In this document: positions 1-11,201 of the stretch, in pieces
How positions within the stretch are numbered: the stretch's first letter is position 1
Layout: each line of letters begins with the position of its first letter
Notes under the pieces: model-generated
The model's database searches: none
Told to the model about the DNA's origin: nothing
Seen by the model: the letters and a program-made list of their open reading frames with translations, nothing else
Position numbers and translations under genes: made by a program
Source of the DNA: Sipunculus nudus
Lineage: Eukaryota; Annelida; Sipuncula; Golfingiida; Sipunculidae
Assembly (NCBI GenBank): GCA_026874595.1
Contig: CM049310.1
Location: forward strand, 48,743,058 to 48,807,057
DNA: 64,000 nucleotides
Direction of reading: 5' to 3'

Positions 1-109
1 ATATTAATCAAAGTGGTATATCAAATATTATAAAAATGATTTATACCATGCAGTCACCATTAAAACAAAAATGCATTTTCTTATGTCTAATTCCTGATGT
101 TCTCTGCAG

Positions 110-231
110 TTAATACCAGCAGCAACATTTGGTCTTGGCACCTGGCAGGTAGAGCGAAGGAAGTGGAAGTTAAACCTGATAGAAACCATGAGGCAGAAGA
201 CGACGGCAGAAATAGTGCCCCTCCCCTTGGA
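110..231 (+). CDS. SURF1: SURF1 exon (first visible)
   Basis: The acceptor TTCTCTGCAG ends at 109 and the donor GTAAGA starts at 232. The exon encodes about 40 residues beginning [18 protein letters not shown], which is the end of membrane helix 1 and the conserved GTWQ.RR.WK loop. It begins in phase 0 and ends two bases into a codon. The 109 bases to its left are intron. Confidence 0.92.
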
Positions 232-2147
232 GTAAGATCTAGCTTCTCCCTTGATATAATCCCATAGATATGTTTTTCACAGTTCTGTTATATTAGATAA
301 AAACACTTTTTATATGTTCTTAAAGTGGCATAATCGGGAACAGCCTTTTCATTCACACTATCAGTTCAGTTTTACTTTAAACAAAAGTTTCCCTGCAAAA
401 CCATTCCATAGTCCCAGTACCTCGCAAACAGCTTTTAAAAACATTTTTATGGCCCTGCAGGTTGGTAAATATATTCCACGTTTGTCGTTTTTTACCATAA
501 CAAGGCCTTGTGACAGGAAGTCCGATTGTGAGCCACAACACGCTATGTTTCAGCAAGCAGGAACATTTATTACATTTTTTGGCAAAGTCATTCAGGACAT
601 CTCCTGATTGACATGTCTGTGGCCTGGGCAAATCACGCACTGTGTTTATGTTTACACCTGTGATCGGCCCGGTCCACTGTTTTTAACAGTTGGTTACAGG
701 AGTAAGCAAACAGTTTCAGGGCAATATTTTGGCAGGTACAAATTTATTTAAATTGGAAGAAGCTATTTTTTGCATTAATTCAACATGATATAAGGTGATT
801 GGGCCCCATTATTTAAATTTAATGAGTTTACAATGTTTCCATGCAGACAAAGTATCTGTTTTTAACCTAAAGCACCATGCTTGTAATCGTTTTTGTATAT
901 GTATCGATAATGAGAATTGTTTAATGTCAGAGATGCAGTGAAACTGTTAGATGTTAGACCTGTTAGCTGGGGCTTATATTTTAAGCCTTTCACAAGTTAA
1001 AACGATTTTGCTGTGGAAATGAAATGAGGAATTAGGCAATTGTATGAGATTTATAAAAGCTGTTTATGTGTACCCAGCCAGATAGACAGCAGTAGACAGT
1101 GCACAGTTTTAGAGGCTAATGAAGAAAATAATGAACGCTTACTCGAATGTTCGCAAGAGTTCTGCACTCTGGATTGGAGTGGTTTTTGCAGCTGAGATCA
1201 TAAGAGGCTAATGAAGAAATAATGAACGCTTACTCTAATGTTCGCAAGAGTTCTGCACTCTGGATTGGAGTGGGTTTTGCGGCTGAGATCATTAGAGGTT
1301 AATGAAGAAAATAATGATTGCTTACTCTAATGTTTGCAAGAGTTCTGCACTCTAGATTGGAGTGGTTTTTGCAGCTGAGATCATTAGAGGCTAATGAAGA
1401 AAATAATGAACGCTTACTCTAATGTTCACAAGAGTTCTGCACTCTGGATTGGAGTGGTTTTTGCGGCTGAGGTCATTAGAGGCTAATGAAGAAATAATGA
1501 GCGCTTACTCTAATGTTCACAAGAGTTCTGCACTCTGGATTGGAGTGATTTTTGCGGCTGAGATCATAATAGGCTAATGAAGAAAATAATGAACGCTTAC
1601 TCTAATGTTCACAAGAGTTCTGCACTCTGGATTGGAGTGGTTTTTGCAGCTGAGATCAGTGCTGGTCTGTATCCTGCCTTGGGCTTTGGGGTTGAGGATG
1701 CTGTATCGTTCACTGGTTATATGGGTGGGTAACATGCTGGCAGCCTGCTGGGTTCCCTGCTTGGCATGTGTGGCATCCTGACTATCGGCTCCATCAAAAT
1801 CTAAATATTCTAGCTTAAGGAACACCTAGATGGAGGACCAAGTTTTCCGTCAGCCTTAAACACATGACGAGCATAAAACATCTTCAGTTAGTCAGGAGAG
1901 TTTTTAGAGCAAAACTTGGAAATATATGAGAGTTGGGACAAGCAGTTTATTTAAGATTTAAATAAAACATTTCAGGGATTAATTGGTAATAACTGGGGAA
2001 AACTGGTAAGTACCGGGAATTACTGGGGAAAATGTCTGATCAAAATTTTTGAGAGAGTATAATGATGTATAGTTAATTAATTCTGTTTAATGTTGCATGT
2101 TGAAATTATATTTTATATGTGTGTGTGTGAATACATATATATATGTA

Positions 2148-2227
<80 letters not shown>

Positions 2228-2526
2228 CATATATGCATATGTATATCCACATATGATGAATATATATACAATATATATATAAGCTTGTAACATGTTACCA
2301 CACCCTGAGAGGTCCATCAGAGTTGGATGGGTGAATATGTATCAATGGACCTTATTTCTTAGCCATCAATGGACTTTTTCAGTGTAACTGATATATCTGA
2401 TTATCTATTTACCTATCACTATGTATATACATACAGACAAGCTGTTTTTAAGGAAAACAATATAAATTTTCATATCTTGGTTTTGTGATTTGAGTATGTT
2501 TGTTTAAATAGATATATATATATATA

Positions 2527-2569
<43 letters not shown>

Positions 2570-5500
2570 GTGTGTGTGTGTGTGAGATAATATATCCTTT
2601 TAATTTAGTCAGATATTTGCTGGTCTCTCCTTTTATAAGATTATTAGAGGTTTTTCCCAGTTTTTCCCATTTTCCCACTTTGAGAGGTTTTTCCAAAGGC
2701 AGTAAATATCGGTATTTACCAGCTGGTAAATACCGCACTGGGAAAAACTTAACAACCCTGAAACATTTGCACAGTAAGTTTTAAATGTGATACAAGAAAG
2801 GCATGGGGGTTGGCATTAGACCATGTAATGTTATTTGCAGCTTGGAGGAGTTGAAGGACATGGATTACAGACGCGTGCTGGTTCGGGGGAGGTTTGACCA
2901 CAGTAAAGAGATGTTCATTCTACCAAGGTCTCCTGTAGGTGATGACCAGAGTGGATTCGGTAGAAATATGGGCTCCCAGAGTGGCGCAAACGTCATCACA
3001 CCATTCAAACTAGCAGACAGAGAGTAAGCTGGGACCATATTTTCTTGTAATAATTATCTGTCAGTAAATATCTTAATATTTTATTGCTTTTTGCTTTGTC
3101 ATTCAGCCTGCTGGCAGAGTGAAAGACATGGTTCTCATATTTAATTAATTAAAACTTGTCTTTTTTTTTAGATTTTATTAGATCTGGTTCTTACATGCCA
3201 TCACAGATTGTGACTCTTTATGTCACTGCACTGCAAGTTTCTTTTTGTGCCATACATAATTATAAGAACTTATGTCCAATGTAACTATTAATTGTATCCC
3301 CAGACAAAGTCGGGGGATACTATGTTTTCATACCGGTCCCGCCGCCGCCGCCGCATATAAATCTTGTTGGCGCGATAACCCAAAAAATATTTCACGGAAC
3401 TTTACCAAACTTGGTATATGTATAGATATGGGTGAGAGGACGACGCCTATTTAAAATAAGGTCATGACCTTTACTAGGAGAGTGTCCTTGACCTTGAATA
3501 GGTCCAATTTGGGGGAAAATCACACAAATTCTTTAATATCTCAAGAAATCTTGCATGGATTTATCCCAAAATCAAGTTGATGGAAGATCATGGATAGGGT
3601 TGTCATGTTCCAGAAACTGGTGGCGCCACCTATTATTCTTTACTTGTTTTTGTGCCGTTTAATACCCCCAAAATTGCCACCTTACAGTACTGTGAGCATT
3701 ATAAGTCAAAAACTAATGGACAGATTTCTTTTATATTATGCATATACATAGGTATGGGTTATGGGATGATGTTTATTTAAATTGGGGTCATGACCTTTCC
3801 TATGATAGTGGCCTTGACCTTGAATATTGCCATATATGGTGAAAATCACACACCTGTTATGATATTTCCAGTGTTGATAGCCATATGGATTTCAAACATG
3901 ACTTATGTATGGCCCACCACGAAAGTAAGAACCCTATAGGTTCTAGGGTCATGAGGTCAAAGGTCAAGGTCACTGGACTGGCATTTTAAAAGATACTGTG
4001 GATGCATTTTAAGCCAAACTTTCATCTTAGGTCTTCCATCTTGAATATATAGCTCACTTGCCAGTAGTGGATGATCCATACAAATTTTGGGGTCACAAGG
4101 TCAAAGGTCAAGGCCACAGGAGCTATCTGTCCAAAAATTAGTTTCTGGATGATAATTCCTGCTTTAATTGATGTATTGATTTCAATCTTGACTTATATAT
4201 GTCCCATTGAAAAAGATAGACTCCAATTGATTTTGGGGTCATGAGGTCAAAGGTCAAGGTCACAGGACACATCTTTAAAAAGATTGTGGATGCATTTTCA
4301 GCCAAACATTTCATCTCAAACCTTTCATCTTGCACATGTTAGTCTTCTGCCAATAGAGGAAGACCCCTATCAGTTTTGAGGTCACAAGGTCAAAGGTGAA
4401 GGTCACAGGAGCCATCTGTCCAAAAATTAGTTTCTGGATGATAATTCCTGCTTTTATTGATGTATGGATTTCAAACTTGACTTGTATATGTCCCATTGGA
4501 AAAGCAAGACCCAAATTTATTTTGTGGTTATGAGGTCAAAGGTCAAGGTCACAGGACACACCTTTAAAAAGATTGGATGCATTTTCAGCCAAACATTTCA
4601 TCTCAGATCTTTCATCTTGCACATATAGTTCACCTGCCAAGAGAGGAAGAACCCTATCAATTTTGAGGTCACAAGGTCAAAGGTGAAGGTCACAGGAGCC
4701 ATCTGTCCAAAAATTAGTTTCTGGATGATAATTCCTGCTTTTATTGATGTATAGATTTCAAACTTGACTTGTATATGTCCCATTGGAAAAGCAAGACCCA
4801 AATTGATTTTGAGGTTATGAGGTCAAAGGTAAAGGTCACAGGACACACCTTTAAAAAGATTGGATGCATTTTCAGCCAAACATTTCATCTCAGATCTTTC
4901 ATCTTGCACATATAGTTCACCTGCCAAGAGAGGAAGAACCGTATCAATTTTGAGGTCACAATGTCAAAGGTAAAGGTCACAGGAGCCATCTGTCCAAAAA
5001 TTAGTTTCTGGATGATAATTCCTTCTTTTATTGATGTATGAATTTCAAACTCGACTTGTATTTGACCCTTTGGAAAAGCAAGACCTGAATTGATTTTGGG
5101 GTCATGAGGTCAAAGGTCAAGGTCACAGGAAACCTTTTTAAAAGATTATTGATGCATTTTCAGCCAAACAATTCATCTCAGATCTTTCATCTTGCACATA
5201 TAGTTCACCTGCCAAGAGTAGAAGACCCCTATCAATTGTGAGGTCACAAGGTCAAAGGTGAAGGTCACAGGAGCCATCAGTCCAAAATTTAGTTTCTGGA
5301 TGATAATTCCTGCTTTTACTGACGATAGATTTCAAACTTGACTTGTATATGTCCCATTGGAAAAGCAACACCCAAATTGATTTTGAGGTTATGAGGTCAA
5401 AGGTCAAGGTCACAGGACACACCTTTAAAAAGATGTGGATGCATTTTCATCCAAACATTTCATCTCAGATCTTTCATCTTGCACATATAGTTCACCTGCC

Positions 5501-8500
5501 AAGAGAGGAAGAACCCTATCAATTTTGAGGTCACAAGGTCAAAGGTAAAGGTCACAGGAGCCATCTGTCCAAAAATTAGTTTCTGGATGATAATTCCTTC
5601 TTTTATTGATGTATGGATTTCAAACTTGACTTGAATTTGACCCATTGGAAAAGCAAGACCTGAATTGATTTTGGGGTCATGAGGTCAAAGGTCAAGGTCA
5701 CAGGAAACCTCTTTAAAATGATTGTGGATGCATTTTCAGCCAAACAATTCACCTCAGATCTTTCCTCTTGCATATATAGTTCACCTGCCAAGAGTGGAAG
5801 ACCCCTATCAATTTTGAGGTCACAAGGTCAAAGGTGAAGGTCACAGGAGCCATCTGTCCAAAAATTAGTTTCTGGATGATAATTCCTGCTTTTATTGATG
5901 TATGGATTTCAAACTTGACTTGTATATGTCCCATTGGAAAAGCAAGACCCAAATTGATTTTGGGGTGATGAGGTCAAAGGTCAAGGTCACAGGACACATC
6001 TTTAAAAAGATGTGGATGCATTTTCATTCAAACATTTCATCTCAGATCTTTCATCTTGCACATATAGTTTTCCTGCCAAGAGAGGAAGACCCCTATCAAT
6101 TTTGAGGTCACAAGGTCAAAGGTGAAGGTCACAGGAGCCATCTGTCCAAAAATTAGTTTCTGGGTGATAATTCCTGCTTTATTGATGTATAGATTTCAAA
6201 CTTAACTTGCATATGTCCCATTGGAAAAGCAAGGCCAGATTTGATTTAGGGTCATGAGGTCAAGGTCACAGGACACATCTTTAAAAAGATCAAGGTCACA
6301 GGACCAACATCTTTAACAAGATTGTGGATTGTTAGATGGAAGAAACAATGAATATGCCAAGTGTCAGTATATGCTGCTAAAAATGGGAGTCTATTTATAA
6401 AGGGGGTGGGGGCCTACTATGTCTGGGGATACTCTGGCACCTGCGGTGCCAAGAAATGTCTAGTTTTCAGATGTTTTTATTTTAGAATTAAAACCCTTTT
6501 TCAAGATTTGAAGCTCCTTGAATATTTCCATGAAAGCTAAACAACAGCCATTAAGTGTGTGCTTAGAGATATATTGATTTTCTAATGACTTATATTATCA
6601 TGCTTGATTAAAAACAAATGTTTCAAAATACATTTATTGCAGCTTGACCATCTTAGTAAACAGAGGCTGGGTGTCTAAGTTTCGTATGGATCCCAAAGAG
6701 AGGCTAGAGGGACAGGTAGCTAATTACATTAAATATTTAAGTAATTAATTTCTTAAATATAAAATAATGTTTAATATATATTGTCTGCCATTCTATATTT
6801 AGACTTGTAGTCCATGATTGTACTTAGATAAATATAGAGGAAGCTAATTTGTTATAAAGCACATGAAGAATCCAAAGACTATCTGTCACATTTCCGTTCC
6901 TATACTATAGTCCGTTTAATCCTCTCATGTCCACCTGTTTTTTGCTATGAAAATTTTTATTAGGTACATTTCAAGGGAAACAATTATAGTGTACAGGAGA
7001 GGATTACAGAACCTAATTTTCAACTAGGTAACTAAATTCCTACCTTATGCCATATTTGAGTTACAGAATTTTCTGAAAATATGAAAAATCAGTCTACATT
7101 TACAACATATCAGACCCACTTATGGCGGTCAAGGTCATTGGTCACATGCAAAAACAGCCTGAACTGACAGCTGCTGATTGGATAATCTCATGTAAACACT
7201 CTAAAAATTATAACCATCTAAAACAAAGATGGCTACTTATGGAGGGACACATCATATCTGCCAGATCATGATAAAGAGACTAAAATGTTGTGAAACATAA
7301 ACGGGGGATTTATTGTAAAATTCTTAACTGCCATATTAGGTTGTCACTTCCTTGTGTTGTTTACTTGGAAAATATTGAAAAATATAAATTTTTAAGTAAA
7401 TCATCTACAAAAAACAGGTGGACAGCAGGTGGTGAAATGGACTATAGAATGCCTGAGAGAAAAATAAAATAACAATTATGCCCTTAAACATTGTTATTGT
7501 AAATGTGTTGGTTTTATTTCTTCTTATGCATATTGTATGTATCTCAGCGAAAGGTTAGATGGGTACATTTATATGTAAAAAAGTTATTGTATTTAATTAG
7601 TCAATATTTATTAGAGTTAAAAAAGATAAATCTAGTTCAGTGAAGATTTATTAACATATGAAGCTGTCACAAAACACTTGAAATCTAAGAAATAATCTCT
7701 TCACCCAACCTCTTTCGGCCCCAGGTGCTCAACGAGCCAATTAATGCATAGGTGTAGTATGTCTGTGTGTCAGAGGCAAGAAATCTGTTGTTTACACACA
7801 CAGCAGCATCTCGGGATCAGCTGCGTCATTGCTCGTACAAACGTACTTGAAAACGATGAAATAGATGTTGATAATGACAACGTATTATACCAAAGCCACT
7901 TATCCTGATGCTACACCAGGTTATGAAAATAACATTCATGGTGAACTGTCATGAGTAATATTTCAGATACAATGTTTACTAGAGGATATGAACTAAGAAC
8001 TCAATAAGCTGAAAATAACATGCACGTGATGGGTACAGATGATTTTTATCCAACTAGAGAATGCTTCTTTAAATATTCATGACCCTACATTATCTCACTA
8101 ATCAGTTACATCATACACACAAAATCTTAAAAACCTTATGCCGACCCAAGGAAACAGACTATGTGGAAAATCCCCTTAAACACCAATATCAATTTTTTAC
8201 TTAAGGCTAACATAAAACACATCAATACTGATGCTGGCATATAATACAAGATGCAGATGTAGCTATAGTACAAGTGGCCTTATGTATGCTTACAGATAAC
8301 AAATGAAGTGGAGTTTGCAGGAGTTGTCAGAACATCAGAAAATGTAAGTTGTTTATGTCCGGTTTGTCTGGTTTCACCCCCAGGCACTGGCACAGGTCTA
8401 AGAATTATAAACTAGTGGGAGTAGAGGGTCACAGGTTTAAAGCATAGGAGCTGTATGCACAATGTGTTTTGGTCATAATTTGGTGGAAAGCATAAAAATG

Positions 8501-10373
8501 TGACTTTCTTTTTAACTTTAGGTTTACCTGAACTTATATTTGCTAACTTTAATAGCACTCTTCTGTTTTGGCTTTTTGACCAAAGCACATATTAGGTATT
8601 GCAGGTCAATTCTTTTAATATATCAGGACTGAATTTTAGCTAGTTTACTCACATTTTCTTTAAACATGTTACTTTAACTTACCCCGGAAACTGGAACAGC
8701 CTTTTTTTCATCATTCTAATTTCTTTATTTATGTGGATAAGAATTATAAAATTGTACCAAACTATGCCAATAATCAGTACATATTTCTGTTACTCGCTTT
8801 GATATCAACCTCACCTTTGGTCTCAATTTCATGTTACAATGAACACTGGCCATTCCTTGCTCCTTATTACGATTGCATTTGAAGTTTTCCTTAAATTTGC
8901 ACCAGATGGGGCACTTCATGTATTTGCAGATGCAAATGCCAGGTCATATATTGTTGTGCTTTCAGAAACAAGCATTTGTAGCCAAGAATGAACCTACAAA
9001 TAATAAATGGTTCTTCAGGGATATTTCGGCAATGGCAGAATATGCAAACAGTGCACCAATATTTATCGATGCAGATGCAAGTAAGTGTAATGAGGTCACA
9101 CCTGTGGATAATGAGACTTCAGTGTAATTTTTATGAAACCTGTTTTATCAGAGTTCAGTGGTAAAGATACCAGGATTTTTGTTAAATCATTGGGCTGTGA
9201 ATAAAGAAAATCATAATTCAGGCATATACTGTGCATTCTCCATTAGTTTGAATAGAATTAAATAATTATTATCACAGAAATTCGAATTAAAATTGATGAA
9301 AATCAGTTAATAATACTTCATATGCCAGTGTTTTGTATTACATTAAATGCTGAATTTGATTCCTTGGATTTGCAGCCACTTCTACATTTTAAAAAAGAAA
9401 GTAAATGTATTTGTCCTATAAAAAATATACAAAGAAATCTGCAAAATTCTAGCAAGTAAAGATATTCTATTAGCATTGAGCTTTTTGGATATTATTTTTT
9501 TTTATGATTTTACCCAACAGTTTGTTTTTTTCTAGCATGTAGGTCTTGTTCAGAAATGTCCTTAATGTTTTGATGTTTATGGTGATGACCAGTTTCATAT
9601 CTGATACAAAAATACCAATACTGGGCCATTAAAGATTGAAATCATTAATGTTAACTCCATTTTATTTTTGACATTTTCAACAGATCACAATCTACCAAAT
9701 ACATAAACCATTATTGTATAGATGTATCACACCAGAAAATATTTGATTCTCAATACTCAGTCGGATAACTGATATTTTATTATTTTATTTACAGAAAGCA
9801 CAGTTCCAAATGGACCAGTAGGTGGTCAAACTAATATATCTATCAGGAATGAACACTTCTCTTACATAGTAACATGGTAAGCATGATCTATCAAGATATT
9901 TATCTAGTAAAAAAAATGATGTTTCACATGTGTTCTGATTGACATCTTGAACCTAAATACTAAATTATTCCTTGTGTTTGTAGAGTATACATGTATTTAC
10001 AATTGTTTAAAACTTAGATATCTTAGATTTTTATGTTCATAGATAATGTACTGTTTTTGTAAACTCTACAATACCAATTGGTTCCATATTTTATGCTGAT
10101 GAAATCCTGCTATGTTAAAATTCAACAATAAGTAATGGCAGAGAAATTATTGCGGGGAATAGTTTCTTGCTGGTAACAAAGTATAGAAAATGGAATTATA
10201 AGTAGCATGTCAAATTATTCATCAAATGCCAAATACTTCCTGTCAAGAACATTATGAAGTATATATAATGCTTTGTATAGTTTTGCACGGATTTACAAAA
10301 TAGTTTCTTCCTTTTCAGGTATTCATTATGTGCTGTGACATTAGCCATGTGGTATGTTCGATACTTCCGTTGA
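110..10373 (+). CDS. SURF1: SURF1 cytochrome c oxidase assembly factor, 3' part of gene (5' exons off window)
   Basis: Seven exons (110-231, 2841-3023, 6643-6715, 8296-8343, 8966-9080, 9795-9876, 10319-10373) are bounded by AG/GT sites and keep phase through to TGA at 10371-10373, giving 225 residues. SURF1 family proteins are inner mitochondrial membrane proteins with two membrane helices that assist heme a insertion into COX1 during complex IV assembly. Recognisable family segments are [11 protein letters not shown] after the first helix, [17 protein letters not shown], the stretch [28 protein letters not shown], and the second helix beginning YIVTWYSL near the C-terminus. Human SURF1 is about 300 residues, so roughly 60-75 N-terminal residues, including the mitochondrial targeting sequence and most of helix 1, lie left of position 1. 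No frameshift or premature stop is seen. Identity is from recall of the family, and the segment order matches throughout. Confidence 0.95.
1111..1658. repeat. 91-bp minisatellite, six copies, in a SURF1 intron
   Basis: Six tandem copies of about 91-92 bases start near 1111, 1203, 1294, 1386, 1478 and 1569. Each reads AGAGGCTAATGAAGAA, then AACGCTTACTCTAATGTTC, then GCACTCTGGATTGGAGTGG and ends GCTGAGATCA. The copies differ by single substitutions and one-base indels (for example AACGCTT versus ATTGCTT in copy 3). CACTC...GAGTG within each copy could form a small stem. No coding potential is conserved between copies. Confidence 0.9.
2131..2280. repeat. Compound TG/TA/CA microsatellite
   Basis: A long pure TA run (about 2154-2205) is flanked on the left by TG and TATATG units and on the right by an ACACAC run. 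It is in the first visible SURF1 intron. The Tyr/Ile-repeat reading frames here are artefacts of the TA repeat. Confidence 0.9.
2512..2584. repeat. TA/TG microsatellite
   Basis: A TA dinucleotide run of about 55 bases is followed by a TG run. It lies some 260 bases upstream of the SURF1 exon at 2841. Confidence 0.88.
2841..3023 (+). CDS. SURF1: SURF1 exon
   Basis: The acceptor TTATTTGCAG ends at 2840 and the donor GTAAGC starts at 3024. It completes the split codon as Asp and encodes [16 protein letters not shown], then FDHSKEM and, near its end, [13 protein letters not shown]. This is the intermembrane-space domain core of SURF1. Confidence 0.93.
3294..6432. mobile_element. 3.1-kb inverted-repeat-ended element with internal 288-bp tandem array
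   Basis: It lies in the SURF1 intron 3024-6642. The ends are a perfect 13-bp inverted pair: GTATCCCCAGACA at 3294-3306 and TGTCTGGGGATAC at 6420-6432. The left end is also a hairpin, GTATCCCC answered by GGGGGATAC. A GCC-rich stretch follows at about 3340. From about 3950 to 6300 the interior is a tandem array of units near 288 bases, each made of two related half-units of about 145 bases built around AGGTCAAAGGT and AAGGTCACAGGA. No transposase or other long frame is present, so it looks non-autonomous. The short frames inside it on both strands are repeat artefacts that recur in every unit. Confidence 0.75.
3954..5983 (+). repeat. Array of AGGTCAAAGGTCA (DR1-type) motifs
   Basis: The exact 13-mer AGGTCAAAGGTCA occurs at 3954, 4098, 4244, 4533, 5107, 5394, 5682 and 5971, most copies directly followed by AGGTCAC. 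The alternating half-units carry a degenerate form, AGGTCAAAGGTGA or AGGTCAAAGGTAA. AGGTCA repeated directly with a one-base spacer is the classical DR1 binding site of HNF4, RXR and COUP-TF type nuclear receptors. That these sites act in the cell is inference only. Confidence 0.85.
6643..6715 (+). CDS. SURF1: SURF1 exon
   Basis: The acceptor TTTATTGCAG ends at 6642 and the donor GTAGCT starts at 6716. It encodes [18 protein letters not shown] and following residues; LVNRGWV is a hallmark SURF1 segment. It ends in phase 0. Confidence 0.93.
6716..8295 (+). other. SURF1 intron, no features seen
   Basis: AT-rich intron DNA. I see no repeat family shared with the rest of the window, no microsatellite of note and no recognisable coding sequence; the 60-codon frame at 7290-7472 is unlike any family I know. 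Confidence 0.7.
8296..8343 (+). CDS. SURF1: SURF1 exon (48 nt)
   Basis: A short exon of 16 codons between TACAG and GTAAGT, encoding [16 protein letters not shown], which matches the region of human SURF1 reading EVDLIGMVRLTE. It is too short to be found as an open frame alone; phase 0 on both sides supports it. Confidence 0.9.
8966..9080 (+). CDS. SURF1: SURF1 exon
   Basis: The acceptor GTGCTTTCAG ends at 8965 and the donor GTAAGT starts at 9081. It encodes [18 protein letters not shown], then [20 protein letters not shown]. It corresponds to the N.P..N.W..RD...MA segment of the family and ends one base into a codon. Confidence 0.94.
9795..9876 (+). CDS. SURF1: SURF1 exon
   Basis: The acceptor TTTATTTACAG ends at 9794 and the donor GTAAGC starts at 9877. 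It encodes [18 protein letters not shown] followed by [10 protein letters not shown], the conserved GG.T...RNEH..Y..TW segment leading into the second membrane helix. Confidence 0.94.
10319..10373 (+). CDS. SURF1: SURF1 terminal exon
   Basis: The acceptor TTCCTTTTCAG ends at 10318. The exon completes the Trp codon and encodes [17 protein letters not shown] then TGA. This is the second membrane helix with a short basic C-terminus, the usual end point of SURF1 proteins, so the C-terminus looks complete. Confidence 0.92.
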
Positions 10374-11097
10374 CACCAGCCACCATGATGTTCAGTATTT
10401 GTCATCACACTTATATAGGCCGAAAAGCACAAGAATATCAAAACAAAATGACTGGAAGTCCTCGAAAATCTTACTGGAAAATACTGCATTCTGTTTGAAC
10501 ATTTCGAGGCATAAAAATCTCCATAAAGCAACATGTTTGTTTTAAATCGTGAAAGAATATACATATTATTGCTTTCTACTATTTTAAATTTTATACTATC
10601 ATAAATGTATGAGGTTGTTAGCTTATCTTTGCTACATATTAAAAATGAAAACGTCGGTCAGTGTACCAGGAAACAACGATGTGCAGGACCGATTGTAAAC
10701 AGAGCTCATTTTCACTTAGACCTCCGCAAAGATTTTCAAAATAAGGATGTCTCTTCTTTGCATTAGGATGAACCCTCGATATGCAGTCGGCGGCTGCAGT
10801 CTTCTGATATAAACTTCTTGTGTTTATTTTTAGTAAGTTGAGTAAGTTCCAAGATGGAACTAATACAAAGGAATCCTATGCAAAGTGTCAAATTGAAAAT
10901 GGTTTTCGTTGTTTAATCAAATACATAATTTATAATTTTAGTATTAATTATGTATTTGATAACATTGTCTTAAGTGTCATAAAATGTTACCTTTGGCATG
11001 ATACTTGATCAGATGGGTTATCCAGATGAAAGAGGAGGAAATCAAACCCTCTTTGTACATTCATTAAACCACAAGGGTTATATGTTGAATAAAATGT

Positions 11098-11201
11098 GTA
11101 AATACATGTATACTACATTATATAGTTATATTTGTGCATTGATTATTTCACCTCAAAGATGACAAAAGAATGAATGTGGCATTAGTGTACAAACAAATAA
11201 A
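11098..11201 (+). promoter_or_regulatory. SURF1: Candidate SURF1 polyadenylation signals
   Basis: AATAAA occurs at 11098-11103 and 11196-11201, about 730-830 bases after the SURF1 stop; a weaker ATTAAA lies just upstream near 11063. Either would give a plausible 3' UTR. In AT-rich DNA this hexamer is common by chance, so the assignment is tentative. Confidence 0.35.

Larger units (their letters stand above)
232..2840 (+). other. SURF1 intron (first complete one)
   Basis: This intron has no conserved coding sequence. It holds the six-copy 91-bp minisatellite, two TA-rich microsatellites, and otherwise AT-rich DNA in which I see nothing else. Short frames at 314-607 and 1574-1825 show no family resemblance. 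Confidence 0.8.
8344..10318 (+). other. Last three SURF1 introns, no features seen
   Basis: The introns 8344-8965, 9081-9794 and 9877-10318 are AT-rich and contain no recognisable repeat or RNA gene. The frame at 10196-10564 on the minus strand (122 codons) crosses the terminal exon and has no family resemblance. Confidence 0.65.

Noticed and set aside
1111-1658. Regular direct repeats that could suggest a CRISPR array
   Set aside because: The whole 91-base unit repeats with no unique spacers, and the surroundings are an animal gene intron. It is a minisatellite.
2087-2317. Overlapping Tyr/Ile-repeat frames on both strands
   Set aside because: Translations of a TA microsatellite; the same artefact appears at 12522-12755, 49782-50062 and 53117-53314.
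4138-6105. Series of similar 61-67-codon frames on both strands (for example [17 protein letters not shown])
   Set aside because: They recur because the 288-bp repeat unit recurs. They occur in both orientations, have frame breaks between units and match no protein family.
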